DNA from: Rhodospirillales bacterium
Lineage (GTDB): Bacteria > Pseudomonadota > Alphaproteobacteria > Rhodospirillales > JASLLZ01
Reading direction: 5' to 3'
Assembly: GCA_030746775.1 (NCBI GenBank)
Contig: JASLLZ010000002.1
Span: 1 to 64,000 of the forward strand
Length of the DNA stretch: 64,000 nucleotides
The notes below the pieces were generated by a model, which saw nothing but the letters and a program-made list of their open reading frames with translations, was not told the DNA's origin and ran no database searches. A program made the translations under genes and the position numbers. Positions 34,512 to 43,817 of this stretch are shown piece after piece (position 1 is the stretch's first letter; every line of letters starts with the position of its first letter).

Positions 34512-35477
34512 CTAGGAAACCGGCGCAGGCGGCGCCGGGGCCGGCCAGTCGGCGGTGGGCAGGCGGGCGGTTTCCAGGCCCTCGATGGCGGCGCGGCCCA
34601 TGGCCAGGACCGCTTCCTCGGCGTTGCCTCCGATGTGGGGGGTGGCGAGGAAGTTGGGGAGCGCCAGAAGCTCCCCATCGTCGGGCGGTTCGGTGGCGAA
34701 TACGTCGAAGGCGGCGCCGGCCATGCGCCCGTCGGCCAGCAGGGCTTTGAGCGCCGCCTCGTCGACCAAACCGCCGCGCGCCGTATTGATCAGCACGGCG
34801 TCGGGTTTCATCAGCCCCAGGCGCCCAGCGGAAAGTATGTTGCGCGTCGTTTCGTCCAGGGGCACGTGGAGCGTGACGATATCGGCGGTGGCCAGAAGTG
34901 TTTCCAGGTCCACCGGTTCGACGTCGTGGGTTCGGTAGAACGCGGCGTAATCCCGAATGTCGTTGGCCAGCACCTTGCAACCGAAGGCCTTGAGAAGGAC
35001 CGTGACCTCCTTGCCGATGTGGCCGCAACCGATGATGCCGACGGTCTTGCCGCTCAGTTGGCGCCCGACGTGGCGGCGCCATTCACCGGCCCGGACCTCG
35101 CGGTCGCAGACCGCCACGTGGCGCAGGGCCGCGATGGCGAAGGCGATGACCAACTCGGCAACCGAACGCCTGTTCAGGCCCCCCGTCCAGCCCAGCTTGA
35201 TGCCGCGCCGCGCCATGGCGTTCAGGTCCACCATGTCGAAGCCGACGCCGTACTTCGACACCACCTTGAGTTCGGGCAGGGCGGCGAAAAGCGCCTCGTC
35301 CAATCGTTCCAGGCTGGTGATGATCTTTTCGTGGCCCTTGAGGAAATCAATAAGCTCGGTGCCCCGCATGGAGAGGCCGGCCTCGTTGAAGGTGACCTCG
35401 GCGTGGCGCGCCTCAAGCTCGGCGCGCAGCACCGGATGGCGCGAAAAGGACCGCGAACAGACGGCGATGCGGCTCAC
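34512..35477 (-). CDS. D-2-hydroxyacid dehydrogenase
   Basis: A 321-residue NAD-dependent dehydrogenase of the SerA/GyaR type. The GTG start at 35477 gives a GTGA overlap with the HAD gene; the frame upstream is shadow sequence. The NAD loop is GIIGCGHIGKEV (residues about 145-156). The catalytic residues are the Arg of NTARGGLVDE (about 231), the Glu of FATEPP (about 260) and the His of TPHIGG (about 281). Being joined to a HAD phosphatase and a CMP-sugar synthetase-like gene suggests it oxidises or reduces an acid sugar precursor rather than serving serine synthesis. Confidence 0.85.
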   Translation of the reverse strand: MSRIAVCSRSFSRHPVLRAELEARHAEVTFNEAGLSMRGTELIDFLKGHEKIITSLERLDEALFAALPELKVVSKYGVGFDMVDLNAMARRGIKLGWTGGLNRRSVAELVIAFAIAALRHVAVCDREVRAGEWRRHVGRQLSGKTVGIIGCGHIGKEVTVLLKAFGCKVLANDIRDYAAFYRTHDVEPVDLETLLATADIVTLHVPLDETTRNILSAGRLGLMKPDAVLINTARGGLVDEAALKALLADGRMAGAAFDVFATEPPDDGELLALPNFLATPHIGGNAEEAVLAMGRAAIEGLETARLPTADWPAPAPPAPVS

Positions 35478-36148
35478 GCGCGGGCCAACTCGTCGAGGGC
35501 ATCGGGCAGATCGCTGAAGCGGTCGATCAGCACGTCGGCCCCAAGGTCGGCCACCGCAACATGGGCGTAGCCGTATGTCACGGCGATGACGGGCAGGCCG
35601 GCGTCCTTGCCGGCGGCAACGTCGGTCTCGCTGTCGCCCACCATCGCGGCGTTGGCGTGATGTCCCCCCATCAAGTCGAGGGTATGAGTGACGTGGCGGC
35701 CGTCGGGCTTGCGGTGCGGCACGTTGTCGCCGCCGGTGACGGCGTCGAAGTAATGATCGAGACCCAGGGTTTCCAGGACCAGCTTGGTCATGACGTAGGG
35801 CTTGTTGGAGCAAATCGCCATGCGCACGCCCCGCGCCGCGAGCGAGTCCAGCACCTCGACGACGCCGGGATAGATGGTGGTGAGATCGGCGGGATGGCGG
35901 CGGTAGAACCCGATGTAGGTCTCGACCATGCGGTCGAGGGCATCGGCCGGCGGCGCCTCGCCGCCCAAGGACATGGCCTGTTCCATCATCACCCGGGCGC
36001 CCTGGCCGACCAGGGACAGGGTTTGGTCGAGGGTAATCTCGGCCCGCCCTTCGCTGACCAACAGGCGATTGATGGCGGCGCGCACGTCGGGCACGCTGTT
36101 GATCAAGGTGCCGTCCAGGTCGAAGGCGATGGCGTCGACAGCCGTCAC
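35474..36148 (-). CDS. HAD-family phosphatase, phosphoglycolate phosphatase-like
   Basis: A 224-residue HAD hydrolase with a GTG start directly after the TAA of the KdsB-like gene. Motif I is FDLDGTLINS (residues about 8-17, nucleophile Asp9), motif II is ICSNKP (about 111), and motif III with the Mg-binding Asp is MVGDSETDVAAG (about 167-178). Residues about 16-80 form a helical cap. The substrate is unknown. In this trio it probably removes a phosphate from a sugar acid before activation with CTP (like KdsC in the Kdo pathway, although KdsC is a different HAD subgroup). Confidence 0.82.
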   Translation of the reverse strand: MTAVDAIAFDLDGTLINSVPDVRAAINRLLVSEGRAEITLDQTLSLVGQGARVMMEQAMSLGGEAPPADALDRMVETYIGFYRRHPADLTTIYPGVVEVLDSLAARGVRMAICSNKPYVMTKLVLETLGLDHYFDAVTGGDNVPHRKPDGRHVTHTLDLMGGHHANAAMVGDSETDVAAGKDAGLPVIAVTYGYAHVAVADLGADVLIDRFSDLPDALDELARA

Positions 36149-36913
36149 TTAATAGGTTCCCCACAGGGGGTCATCGGCCAAGGCCGCCTCGACCAGGGCC
36201 ACGTCCTCGGGGCTGTCGACGGAGAAGTAGGGGCGGTAGGGGACGGGCGCGATGTGCTGGTGGTGGCCGTAATCCAAGAAGCGGTTGCTGTCGCACGATT
36301 CCTTGATCTCCAGGGGCGATTCGGCAAGGGCCGTGAAGGCCTTCAGAAAGTGCCAGCGAAAGCCGAAGATACCGCCGACGCGCATGGCGCCGAGCTCGGG
36401 CGTGAAGGTCTCGCAGTAGGGCACCGGGCTGCGCGAGGTATAGAGAACCTTGCCCTTCGGGTCATGAATGATTTTTACGATATCGGGGTTGCGGTAGAGC
36501 GCTTCGTCGATGATGGGGACGCCCAGCATGGTGCCCTTGACCTGCGCATCGTCATCGAAGGGCTTGACCACCGCTTCCAGGACGTCGGGACCCAGGAGCG
36601 GCTCGTCGCCCTGCACGCAGACCACGATGTCATCGTCGGCGACGTCCAGGGGGCACTTCTCGACCGCTTCGGCGACCCGGTCGAGGGCACGGGTATGGCG
36701 ATCGGACGTCATGATGACGGGGAAGTCCCGGGATTCCCCGAAGGTGCGGATCTCCTCGTCGCAAGTGGCAAGGTAGAGCGCGTCCCAGCGCCCATAGGCC
36801 CGGGCGCGCAGGAAGCAGTGCTCGACCATGGGCCGTCCGGCGATGGGGTGCAAGGGCTTGCCGGGGAACCGGCTTGATCCCATGCGGGCGGGAACGACAC
36901 CGATAATTTTCAT
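36149..36913 (-). CDS. CMP-sugar synthetase of the KdsB type
   Basis: A 254-residue cytidylyltransferase. The N-terminus VVPARMGSSRFPGKPL matches the CTP-binding loop of CMP-Kdo synthetase, and CVQGDEPLLGPD (residues about 98-109) and the late PYFSVDSPEDVALVE also fit the family. It probably activates a 3-deoxy or related acidic sugar with CTP. No synthase of the KdsA or NeuB type is in the window, so the sugar's origin is unclear. It is the first gene of the minus-strand unit that runs down to 29966. Confidence 0.85.
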   Translation of the reverse strand: MKIIGVVPARMGSSRFPGKPLHPIAGRPMVEHCFLRARAYGRWDALYLATCDEEIRTFGESRDFPVIMTSDRHTRALDRVAEAVEKCPLDVADDDIVVCVQGDEPLLGPDVLEAVVKPFDDDAQVKGTMLGVPIIDEALYRNPDIVKIIHDPKGKVLYTSRSPVPYCETFTPELGAMRVGGIFGFRWHFLKAFTALAESPLEIKESCDSNRFLDYGHHQHIAPVPYRPYFSVDSPEDVALVEAALADDPLWGTY

Positions 36914-37129
36914 GGTTGCGGCATTGGTTCAAGCAGGGGCATCGGCCTTACCATCACAAGAGCCTCGGACATCCATCAAACCATACAGGCAAACGGCAGA
37001 ATTCCGAAGCCGCGTGACGGCGTTTAGAAATCAAGAGCTGCGATGACTTGGGGAGCTCGGCGATACGTCGTCGCCCGTCAGGTCGGCGGAACCTGTTTTT
37101 CTTATGATCACTTTTCGGGCTCTTTGGTA

Positions 37130-38566
37130 TTAGAACTGAAAGTATATGAACGGGCGTTCCTGGAAATCCCCGAACGCCAGCATCAGGGTTCCCAACAGGG
37201 CAAGAAAGGCGTAACGGGCAAAGGCCGGCAGCCGCAACACGACCAAGGTGTCGTCGTGGCGGTGCTGGAAGACCTGGACGACGAACAGGATGGCGACGAA
37301 GACCCCGATTTCGGTAGCCGTCTGCGAAAGCATGAGCTCTGGCAGGACGCGGAAGTTGAACACCAGGCTCTGGAACATCTCGGCGGCCTGTCCCATCGAC
37401 GTGGCGCGGAAGATCAACCACCCCCCGCAGGCCAGATGAAAGGTCAGGATCATCTGCACGAATACGTGCATCCGGTCCCAGTGTTTCCGGATGGTGTAAT
37501 AGGCCCAAATCATGAGGGCGTGATAGATGCCGAAAAAGCCGAAGTTCCATGCCGCCCCGTGCCACATTCCGAGCAGAAACTCGACCACCACGAGGGTGAC
37601 GAAGAACGCCACCCCATGGCGCACCTTCATGGGCAGCCGGCTGAACATCGGGCTGCGCTCCATGTAGATGTAATAGGGCGAGAAGACGTAATCGCGGAAC
37701 CAGCTTGACAGCGAAATGTGCCAGCGCCGCCAGAAATCGGCGATGCTTTTCGAGAAATAAGGGCGGCGGAAGTTCTCCATCAGATCGATGCCCATGGCGA
37801 GGCCCAACCCGATGGCCATGAACGAATAGCCGGCGAAATCGCAGTAAATCTGGATGCTGAAGGCATAGACGGCGAGAAGCACGCTGGCCCCTTCGTAGGG
37901 ACCGGCGGCGGCGAAGACCGGATCGACGATCTTGGCCATGTTGTCGGCGATGAAGACCTTGAGGAACATGCCCCAGAAGAACAGGTACGCGCCGCGGTAC
38001 ACCTTTTCCGGGGTCAGGGTTCTGGGCTTGAGGATCTGGGGCAAAAGCCGGGTGCCGCGTTCGATGGGCCCGGCGATCAATTGGGGGAAGAAAGAAACGT
38101 AAAGGGCGAAATCGAAGAAGTTTCTCTCCGCCACCACCTTTCCGCGAAAGGTGTCGATGGTATAGCTCAGGGTCTGGAAGGTATAGAACGAGATGCCGAT
38201 GGGCAGCGCCACGTTGAGGAAATAGGGGTGCACGGCCAAGCCGAACGCACCCATGAAATCTTGGAAGCTGGTGGCGAAGAAATCGTAATACTTGAACACG
38301 CCGAGCATGGACAGGTTGACCACCAGACTGACCGTAACCAGCGCCTTGCGTTTTCGATTATCTTCGCTCGCGGCGATGCCCAGGCCGCAGAGATAGTCGG
38401 TCACCGTGGAGACGAGGATCAGGCCCAGGTAGCGCCAGTCCCAGGCGCCGTAAAAGACGTAGCTGGCGACCAGCAGCATGCGGTTCTGCAATTTGTGGGG
38501 AAGGACAAGGTAGAGGCCGTAGACGATGGGAAAGAAGACGGCAAACTGTAACGAATGAAAAAGCAC
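37130..38566 (-). CDS. MBOAT-family O-acyltransferase (AlgI-like)
   Basis: A 478-residue polytopic protein with a GTG start and about 11 hydrophobic segments. The MBOAT signatures are present: FWRRWHISLSSWFRDYV (residues about 278-294) and LLGMWHGAAWNFGFFGIYH (about 342-360), which contain the two conserved His residues. AlgI-type members move acetyl groups across the membrane to an exported polysaccharide together with a periplasmic SGNH partner. Such a partner is encoded 400 bases upstream (38973). Confidence 0.92.
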   Translation of the reverse strand: MLFHSLQFAVFFPIVYGLYLVLPHKLQNRMLLVASYVFYGAWDWRYLGLILVSTVTDYLCGLGIAASEDNRKRKALVTVSLVVNLSMLGVFKYYDFFATSFQDFMGAFGLAVHPYFLNVALPIGISFYTFQTLSYTIDTFRGKVVAERNFFDFALYVSFFPQLIAGPIERGTRLLPQILKPRTLTPEKVYRGAYLFFWGMFLKVFIADNMAKIVDPVFAAAGPYEGASVLLAVYAFSIQIYCDFAGYSFMAIGLGLAMGIDLMENFRRPYFSKSIADFWRRWHISLSSWFRDYVFSPYYIYMERSPMFSRLPMKVRHGVAFFVTLVVVEFLLGMWHGAAWNFGFFGIYHALMIWAYYTIRKHWDRMHVFVQMILTFHLACGGWLIFRATSMGQAAEMFQSLVFNFRVLPELMLSQTATEIGVFVAILFVVQVFQHRHDDTLVVLRLPAFARYAFLALLGTLMLAFGDFQERPFIYFQF

Positions 38567-38972
38567 GTTTAGCGCACCTCGTAAGTATGGCCGCGGCTAG
38601 TGGGGTTCGACGGTCTGGACAAGCCGGGCGGCCTAGTGTCTTGGATCCGTGGCTGTCAACGGAGCGGCGAGGGAGCCGACCACCAACAAAGCGGTTGAAA
38701 TGACGGAATTGATCTTCATGGAGTGGTGCATTGCCGGCGCAAACGAAATCCCGTGCTCTTGGACCAAGCGGTTTCGCCGGCCAGCGATGGGGCACGGGGG
38801 GCGTATTTCGCACGCTTTCATCGATGGCCTCATGTTTGTCTTCCCGGTGTCATCGCGGTTCCCCGTTTAGGTTCAGGGCCTTGGGTGTCATCTCGGCGAC
38901 CGGCCCGTGTCCGGCAACGTTGTAATGCCCGCTACGTCGAAAGGGAAACGGTGATCGCCTTCGGTCATTCGT
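38567..38972. other. Gap of about 400 bases with only a doubtful small frame
   Basis: No convincing gene fills this gap between the SGNH and MBOAT genes. On the minus strand 38633-38719 encodes 28 residues (MKINSVISTALLVVGSLAAP then LTATDPRH) that look like an isolated signal peptide. It has no good ribosome binding site and no mature domain. It could be the remnant of a secreted-protein gene. The long spacing suggests that the MBOAT gene has its own promoter, which I could not identify. Confidence 0.4.
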
Positions 38973-40052
38973 CTATTGGCCGCCCGCCGCTTCCTTGACC
39001 CAGCGCGCCGCCAGACCGCCGGCGATTTTGTGGCCGAGCGGTGACCAATGGCCGTCATGGGCAAAATGAGTAGGCCGGAAACCAGCCGCCTTGAATGCTT
39101 CAACAGGGTCGATGACGGCAATTCCCTGGTTCCCGATTTCTCGCGTCACGGTCTCGCGAAGCTGGCGGTAGAAGGGGTCCCCATCGCGAACCTCGAAACG
39201 CGCCGCGATCAGTACGACGGCGAAGGGCGTTCCCTGGGCGAACATGGCGCGGAGATTTGCCAACTCCCGCGCCGTGCGTCGCGCCGCGGCCGCGATATGG
39301 TCGCGGGCGAACGGACGCTTATAGCTATGTTCCCTGGCGACCATGCCAATGGCGATCAGGGCCTGGTTGACGATGTCGACCTTCTTCACGGTGACCGCGA
39401 GGAAGTTGTAAAGCGCCGAGTAGTGGACAAAGAACCTTTTCAGCCCTGTCAGGGAGAGGTTCGCCGCCGGGTTGGAATCGGAGGGCGATTTCCGCTGGAG
39501 CGCGGCGTCCCGGGCGCGACAATCATAGGCCTGGACGTCGTTCTCCAAGGACAGACCCACGATCACCGCCCGTGGTCCAAGACCGGAAGGCATGCGGGCA
39601 ACCAGAGCCTGGTAACCGCAAACATCCGTCCCCGGGCTGGCGACGTTGTAGCTCTTCAATCCCGCCTGTCGGGCGATGACGGAGGAAATCATCTCGTCGC
39701 TCCTTACCCCCCAACCGAAGGTAAACGAATCCCCGATTACCCAAATGCGTGCGTTGGCCGCCGTCACGGGGTCGGCGTTGCGGAGGCCGAAGTCGTTGAG
39801 GGTGATGCGAACGCGAAAGTCGCCGTTGTTTTGGGAAAAGTATCCATCGAACCCGGGGCGCCCCACAGTCACGCGGCCGTGGCGTGGTACAGATTCCAAG
39901 GTCATGAAGCGTCCGCTGAAGAACTCTCTCCATTGCGGCATGAGGGCGCGGCTTATCACCTCGATCAGCATTAGGCCCACCACAACGGCGGCCGCAAGCA
40001 GGGCGAGGTTTTTGGCCAATTCCGTTCTTGTGGACACGAGCCTTGCGCTCAT
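38973..40052 (-). CDS. SGNH-fold hydrolase/acetyltransferase, AlgJ/AlgX-like
   Basis: A 359-residue protein with an N-terminal membrane anchor (residues about 14-36), so the body is periplasmic. Block I is IWVIGDSFTFGWGV (Ser nucleophile near residue 108). The Asp-His pair is in HFAHDGHWSPLGHKIA near the C-terminus (about 333-348), the D-x-H-W arrangement of AlgX/AlgJ/DHHW-type O-acetyltransferases. Its start overlaps the stop of the Gfo/Idh gene by 4 bases. It is the likely periplasmic partner of the MBOAT protein at 37130. Confidence 0.85.
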   Translation of the reverse strand: MSARLVSTRTELAKNLALLAAAVVVGLMLIEVISRALMPQWREFFSGRFMTLESVPRHGRVTVGRPGFDGYFSQNNGDFRVRITLNDFGLRNADPVTAANARIWVIGDSFTFGWGVRSDEMISSVIARQAGLKSYNVASPGTDVCGYQALVARMPSGLGPRAVIVGLSLENDVQAYDCRARDAALQRKSPSDSNPAANLSLTGLKRFFVHYSALYNFLAVTVKKVDIVNQALIAIGMVAREHSYKRPFARDHIAAAARRTARELANLRAMFAQGTPFAVVLIAARFEVRDGDPFYRQLRETVTREIGNQGIAVIDPVEAFKAAGFRPTHFAHDGHWSPLGHKIAGGLAARWVKEAAGGQ

Positions 40053-41098
40053 TCGCCGACCGGCGGCAATTCGTCGCTCAGCTTCCACCGCGCCTTCCAC
40101 TCATGATCGGCGCAATAGATGCGGTAGACCAGTTCCATGGTCTTCAACGCTTCTTCCGACGAGCCGTTGACGATCGGTTTGTCGGCGGTGACGGCGTCGG
40201 CGAACTCGGCGATCTCGTCGGCCCACGACGGATCGCGGTCGTAATGCGTCGTCTCCTCCTTGGGATCGCCGGCGTCGTGCTCGGTTGCCCGGGCCACGGT
40301 CAGGGTCTCGACACCGTAGCTCTTGGAGCCGGTCAACAGCCCGGCCAGGATGATGGTGCCCTTTTCCAGCGCGATCTCCAGATTGAAGCGGTGGCGCCAC
40401 TGGGTGGCCGAGGAATGAAGCATGGCGACGATGCCGTCGGCGGTCCGCATCAGGGCATAGGCGTTGTCCTCCACGTCGTGGTGCCAGAAATCGTTGGAGA
40501 CGACGGCGTGGATGTCGCTGAACTCGCCGGCAAACAGGCGCAGCAGATCGACCATGTGGATGCCCTGGTCGAGCAAGATGCCGCCGCCGGCCTGGGCCCG
40601 TTTGGTGCGCCAGTCGGATTCGAAGTTGATGATCGCCGATTTGCCGTAGACGCCGCGCAGGTTGATGATCCGGCCCAGCTCGCCCGAGCGCACCAGGGCC
40701 AGGGCATCGCGCACCGAATCGTGATAGCGGTGGTTGAAGCCGTACTTCAATTTCAGTCCCGGATGCCTTTTTTCGGTGGCAATAACGCGCGCGATGTCGT
40801 CGAGGTCGCGCCCCGGCGGCTTTTCGCAGAAGACGTGCAGGCCGCGCTCCAGGCCGCCGATGGTGGCGGCCGGCGCCACCTCGTTGGGCAGGCAGACGAA
40901 CAGCACGTCGAGGTCGTCGTCGAGTAGCTTTGTATAGTCATCGGCGTATCGAACCCCGTCCTCGAAATGGCCGTCGCCGTCCAGGCGGATGTCGCTTACC
41001 GCCACGGTCTTGAAGGCCGGGTGGGCGTCGATGACGGCGCGGCGGCGCTTGCCGACGACGCCGTAACCGGCGATGCCGACTTTGAGTTTGCCGCTCAC
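40049..41098 (-). CDS. Gfo/Idh/MocA-family oxidoreductase (first of two)
   Basis: A 349-residue NAD-dependent sugar oxidoreductase. The dinucleotide loop is GIAGYGVVGKRR (residues about 8-19) and the active-site Lys is in FCEKPPGRDL (about 95-104). Family members oxidise or reduce sugar nucleotides, for example at C3 of UDP-GlcNAcA in WbpB-type enzymes. It overlaps both neighbours by 4 bases. The adjacent second Gfo/Idh gene, SDR and TIM-barrel genes point to a dedicated sugar-modifying route. Confidence 0.88.
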   Translation of the reverse strand: MSGKLKVGIAGYGVVGKRRRAVIDAHPAFKTVAVSDIRLDGDGHFEDGVRYADDYTKLLDDDLDVLFVCLPNEVAPAATIGGLERGLHVFCEKPPGRDLDDIARVIATEKRHPGLKLKYGFNHRYHDSVRDALALVRSGELGRIINLRGVYGKSAIINFESDWRTKRAQAGGGILLDQGIHMVDLLRLFAGEFSDIHAVVSNDFWHHDVEDNAYALMRTADGIVAMLHSSATQWRHRFNLEIALEKGTIILAGLLTGSKSYGVETLTVARATEHDAGDPKEETTHYDRDPSWADEIAEFADAVTADKPIVNGSSEEALKTMELVYRIYCADHEWKARWKLSDELPPVGE

Positions 41099-42207
41099 GA
41101 CGCCTCATCCTGGGGCGGAGGCGTGCGGTAGAGGTCCGAGATCGCCTCGTTGGGGCGGCCCAGACGCGCCGACGCGGCGCCGGTGGCGACATCCACCCAG
41201 CCGCCGTCCTCGTCGGAGCGATAGAAGGCGTGGAGCAGCTTGAGGGTGTTCAGGCAGTCGTCCCGGCTCACGGGATAGGGAGTGCCTTGTCGGGCGAAAG
41301 CCAGAATGTCTTCGTACATCTGGCGGTGGCCGTAGCCATAGACGGCGCCCTGGCCCTTGATGCCCAAAAAGTCCTCGCTGTTGTCGGCGCAGGCGTCGGG
41401 CTCGGGGGTAAAGACCTGCAATTCGTTGACGCCGATGCCGCCGATCTGGGCCAGGCCCAGCGATCCGACGATGGAAAGCGAGGCCTCGAAGTCGTCGGGC
41501 CGGGCCGCGGTGGTCGCCTCCAGGCTGCCCACGGCGCCGCTTTGGTAGGTAAAGGTGGCGACGGCGGTGTCCTCGGCCTCGATCTCGGACCCGAGCGTGC
41601 GCATGGTGGCGTTGACGCGGCTCACCTCGCCGCCCAGGTGGCGCAGCAGATCGACGTGGTGGATGGACTGGTTGGTCAGGGCGCCGCCGTCGTGGGACAG
41701 GGTGCCGCGCCACGCGGCCAGGTCGTAATAGCGCTGCGGCCGGCACCACCTGACGCGCACGTTCATCACCCGGATGTCGCCCAGCTCGCCTCCTTGCAGC
41801 GCCCTCCGCACCCGCCCGACGGCCTTGTTGTGGCGGTTCTGAAAGACCGGGAAGATGGCGACGCCGTGGCGCTCCGCCGCCTCGTAGGCCGTGATGAGTT
41901 GTTCGGGACGCATGAAGGTCGGCTTCTCGACGATGACGTTCTTGGCGTAGCGTTCGATGATGTCCAAGGCGTGCTCGGAATGCATGCCCGATGGCGTGAT
42001 CACGGCGACGGTGTCGATCTCGGGATGGGCTTGCATCATGGCGTGATAGTCGGTGAACCAGGGCACGGCGAACTCGTCGCCGAAGGCCTTGGCCTTTTCC
42101 GCCACCAGGTCGCAGACGGCGATCAAGGAAACACCATCCAGCGCCTTGACAAAGGTGCAGTGGTGACCGGCAACCCGCCCGCAGCCGATGACAGCGACGT
42201 TCAACAT
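41095..42207 (-). CDS. Gfo/Idh/MocA-family oxidoreductase (second of two)
   Basis: A 370-residue paralogue of the next gene. Start MLNVAVIGCGRVAGHH at 42207; the loop G-x-G-x2-A is close to the family form. The active-site Lys lies in VIVEKPTFM (about 91-99), and the downstream helix has SIHHVDLLRHLGG with the conserved His. It overlaps the upstream surface-carbohydrate gene by about 7 bases. Probably acts on a UDP- or CMP-sugar in the same pathway as its partner. Confidence 0.88.
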   Translation of the reverse strand: MLNVAVIGCGRVAGHHCTFVKALDGVSLIAVCDLVAEKAKAFGDEFAVPWFTDYHAMMQAHPEIDTVAVITPSGMHSEHALDIIERYAKNVIVEKPTFMRPEQLITAYEAAERHGVAIFPVFQNRHNKAVGRVRRALQGGELGDIRVMNVRVRWCRPQRYYDLAAWRGTLSHDGGALTNQSIHHVDLLRHLGGEVSRVNATMRTLGSEIEAEDTAVATFTYQSGAVGSLEATTAARPDDFEASLSIVGSLGLAQIGGIGVNELQVFTPEPDACADNSEDFLGIKGQGAVYGYGHRQMYEDILAFARQGTPYPVSRDDCLNTLKLLHAFYRSDEDGGWVDVATGAASARLGRPNEAISDLYRTPPPQDEAS

Positions 42208-43811
42208 GATGGTTCGTTTCCCCCGGCCATGAGATACCGCCGCCATACCGCCAAATCAACCGCCGCCATGACTCCCCCCCGGTCCATGGTCTGCGGCGGC
42301 CGGGCGGTCGCCAGGGCCTCTTCCAGGGACTCCGCATCGACCGGGACGGCGGCGACGCCGTCGGGCAGGATGTCGATGGCGATGCGTCCCTCGGGGCGAA
42401 AGCGAAACGTCGGCAGTCCGGCCAAGAGGGCCTCCAGGCCGACGGTCCCGGTGGAATAGAGAACGCCCGACAGCGCCCGGTGCCGGGGCAGCACGCGGGT
42501 TGTGCGCCGCAGGGTCTCTGTTTCGGCGAATTCGAAGGGGTACATGGGATGGTCTTTGACCACGAAGCGCCGTTTCGTGGGACCGAGGGCCCTGACAGCG
42601 GCCATCATCTGGGCCGAGATGTCGGTGTCGCTCGACAAGGCCACGAAGACGGGGGCCTGGACGTCGTGGACGATATCCTGATTCGCCAAGCGAAAGGCTC
42701 CCCCCACCGCCAAACGGTCCGCCGGGACGCCCCAGGCTTCCAACTGACGGCGATAGGCCGGCCCGTTGCAGACGATGACGTCGGGCAGGCCGGCAAGCCC
42801 GTCGGGGTTCGACGCCGGGCTCTGGTTGTACATGTGACGCCCGATGACCGTATGTTGATAACCCACCGTGGCGATGCCCAGGCGTCTGGCTGTGCGCACC
42901 AGGGCGCGCTCCCAGGGGTGGTTTTCCCACGGCCAGGCGACGACCGGCGGCCGCCGAGCCTTGAGCCAGGCTTCCTGGCACCCGATCTGCCAGCGCGTCG
43001 CCGCCGCCGCCGCCCGGCCGCCCTCCAAAACCGCCGCCCGGCGCACCAGCCAGCCAAGCGGGCCCGCGGCATCATTGGCGGAAGGCCGCCACCGGGTGAA
43101 GGGCAATGCAAGGAGGTGGGCCGGTTCACCCCAGGGGTGAAGACTGGAAGCGCGCCCGCCGGCGGACAGGTGGCGCGCCCGGCCGCCGCGGCAATCGGTG
43201 TGCAATAGCCGGTTGAGGCCGGAAAGCCTGTCCATCAGGTCGCCGAAATAGGCATCCCAGCCATCCGCCCGGCTTGCCGGATGGCCATAGACGACCAATG
43301 TCGGGGCAGCCGTGGGAACGCGCCGGCGATGACCGCGCAGTACGAGGTTGGTCCCCAACAAGTGCACCGCTAGCCTCCCCCGGGCAGCGATGCCGCGCAA
43401 CGCATGACCGATCCGTTTCGGCCACAGGGCGGGAGCCTGCCCCGCCTCGATGCCCGGCCGCCCGGCCAGGTGGCGAAACAGCCACGGGTCGTCGCAGACC
43501 ATGAGGACGTCGCCGGCGCTTTTCCCCAAATCATCAGCCAGACGCGTCCAGGCCAGCATGATGCCCAAATCCGAGCCATAGCTGGCGCAGGTCGGGGCGT
43601 GGGCCCACTCGGCGCTTGGCGTGGCGCCAAGGGCCTTGCCAAGCCCCCACCATTCGTCGCGGATGGCATCGAAGGCTTGTTCCAGGAGGCGCGGGGCATC
43701 GGCGAGCTTGGCGCCGCGCCCGGCGGGCGGCGCCGTGCCGGTGACGGCGATCCACGGAATGTCGGCGGCGATGCCGCCAAGGTCGGACGACGCGCGTAGC
43801 TGAACGGTCAC
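42201..43811 (-). CDS. Putative GT-B surface-carbohydrate glycosyltransferase
   Basis: A 536-residue protein with a GTG start 6 bases after the SDR stop. The C-terminal half looks like a GT-B nucleotide-binding domain: GYQHTVIGRHMYNQS, then LPDVIVCNGPAYRRQLEAWG and VGGAFRLAN, and later GTVGLEALLAGLPTFRF, a pattern seen in capsule and TagB-like transferases. The N-terminal half is not recognised. A related but very divergent style of protein is at 62420. The assignment rests on pattern only. Confidence 0.65.
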   Translation of the reverse strand: MTVQLRASSDLGGIAADIPWIAVTGTAPPAGRGAKLADAPRLLEQAFDAIRDEWWGLGKALGATPSAEWAHAPTCASYGSDLGIMLAWTRLADDLGKSAGDVLMVCDDPWLFRHLAGRPGIEAGQAPALWPKRIGHALRGIAARGRLAVHLLGTNLVLRGHRRRVPTAAPTLVVYGHPASRADGWDAYFGDLMDRLSGLNRLLHTDCRGGRARHLSAGGRASSLHPWGEPAHLLALPFTRWRPSANDAAGPLGWLVRRAAVLEGGRAAAAATRWQIGCQEAWLKARRPPVVAWPWENHPWERALVRTARRLGIATVGYQHTVIGRHMYNQSPASNPDGLAGLPDVIVCNGPAYRRQLEAWGVPADRLAVGGAFRLANQDIVHDVQAPVFVALSSDTDISAQMMAAVRALGPTKRRFVVKDHPMYPFEFAETETLRRTTRVLPRHRALSGVLYSTGTVGLEALLAGLPTFRFRPEGRIAIDILPDGVAAVPVDAESLEEALATARPPQTMDRGGVMAAVDLAVWRRYLMAGGNEPSC

Positions 43812-43817
43812 GCCGGG

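Noticed and set aside
37079..37103. Terminator-like hairpin on the plus strand (CAGGT / ACCTG then T5)
   Set aside because: The stem is only 5 bp and no plus-strand gene precedes it.
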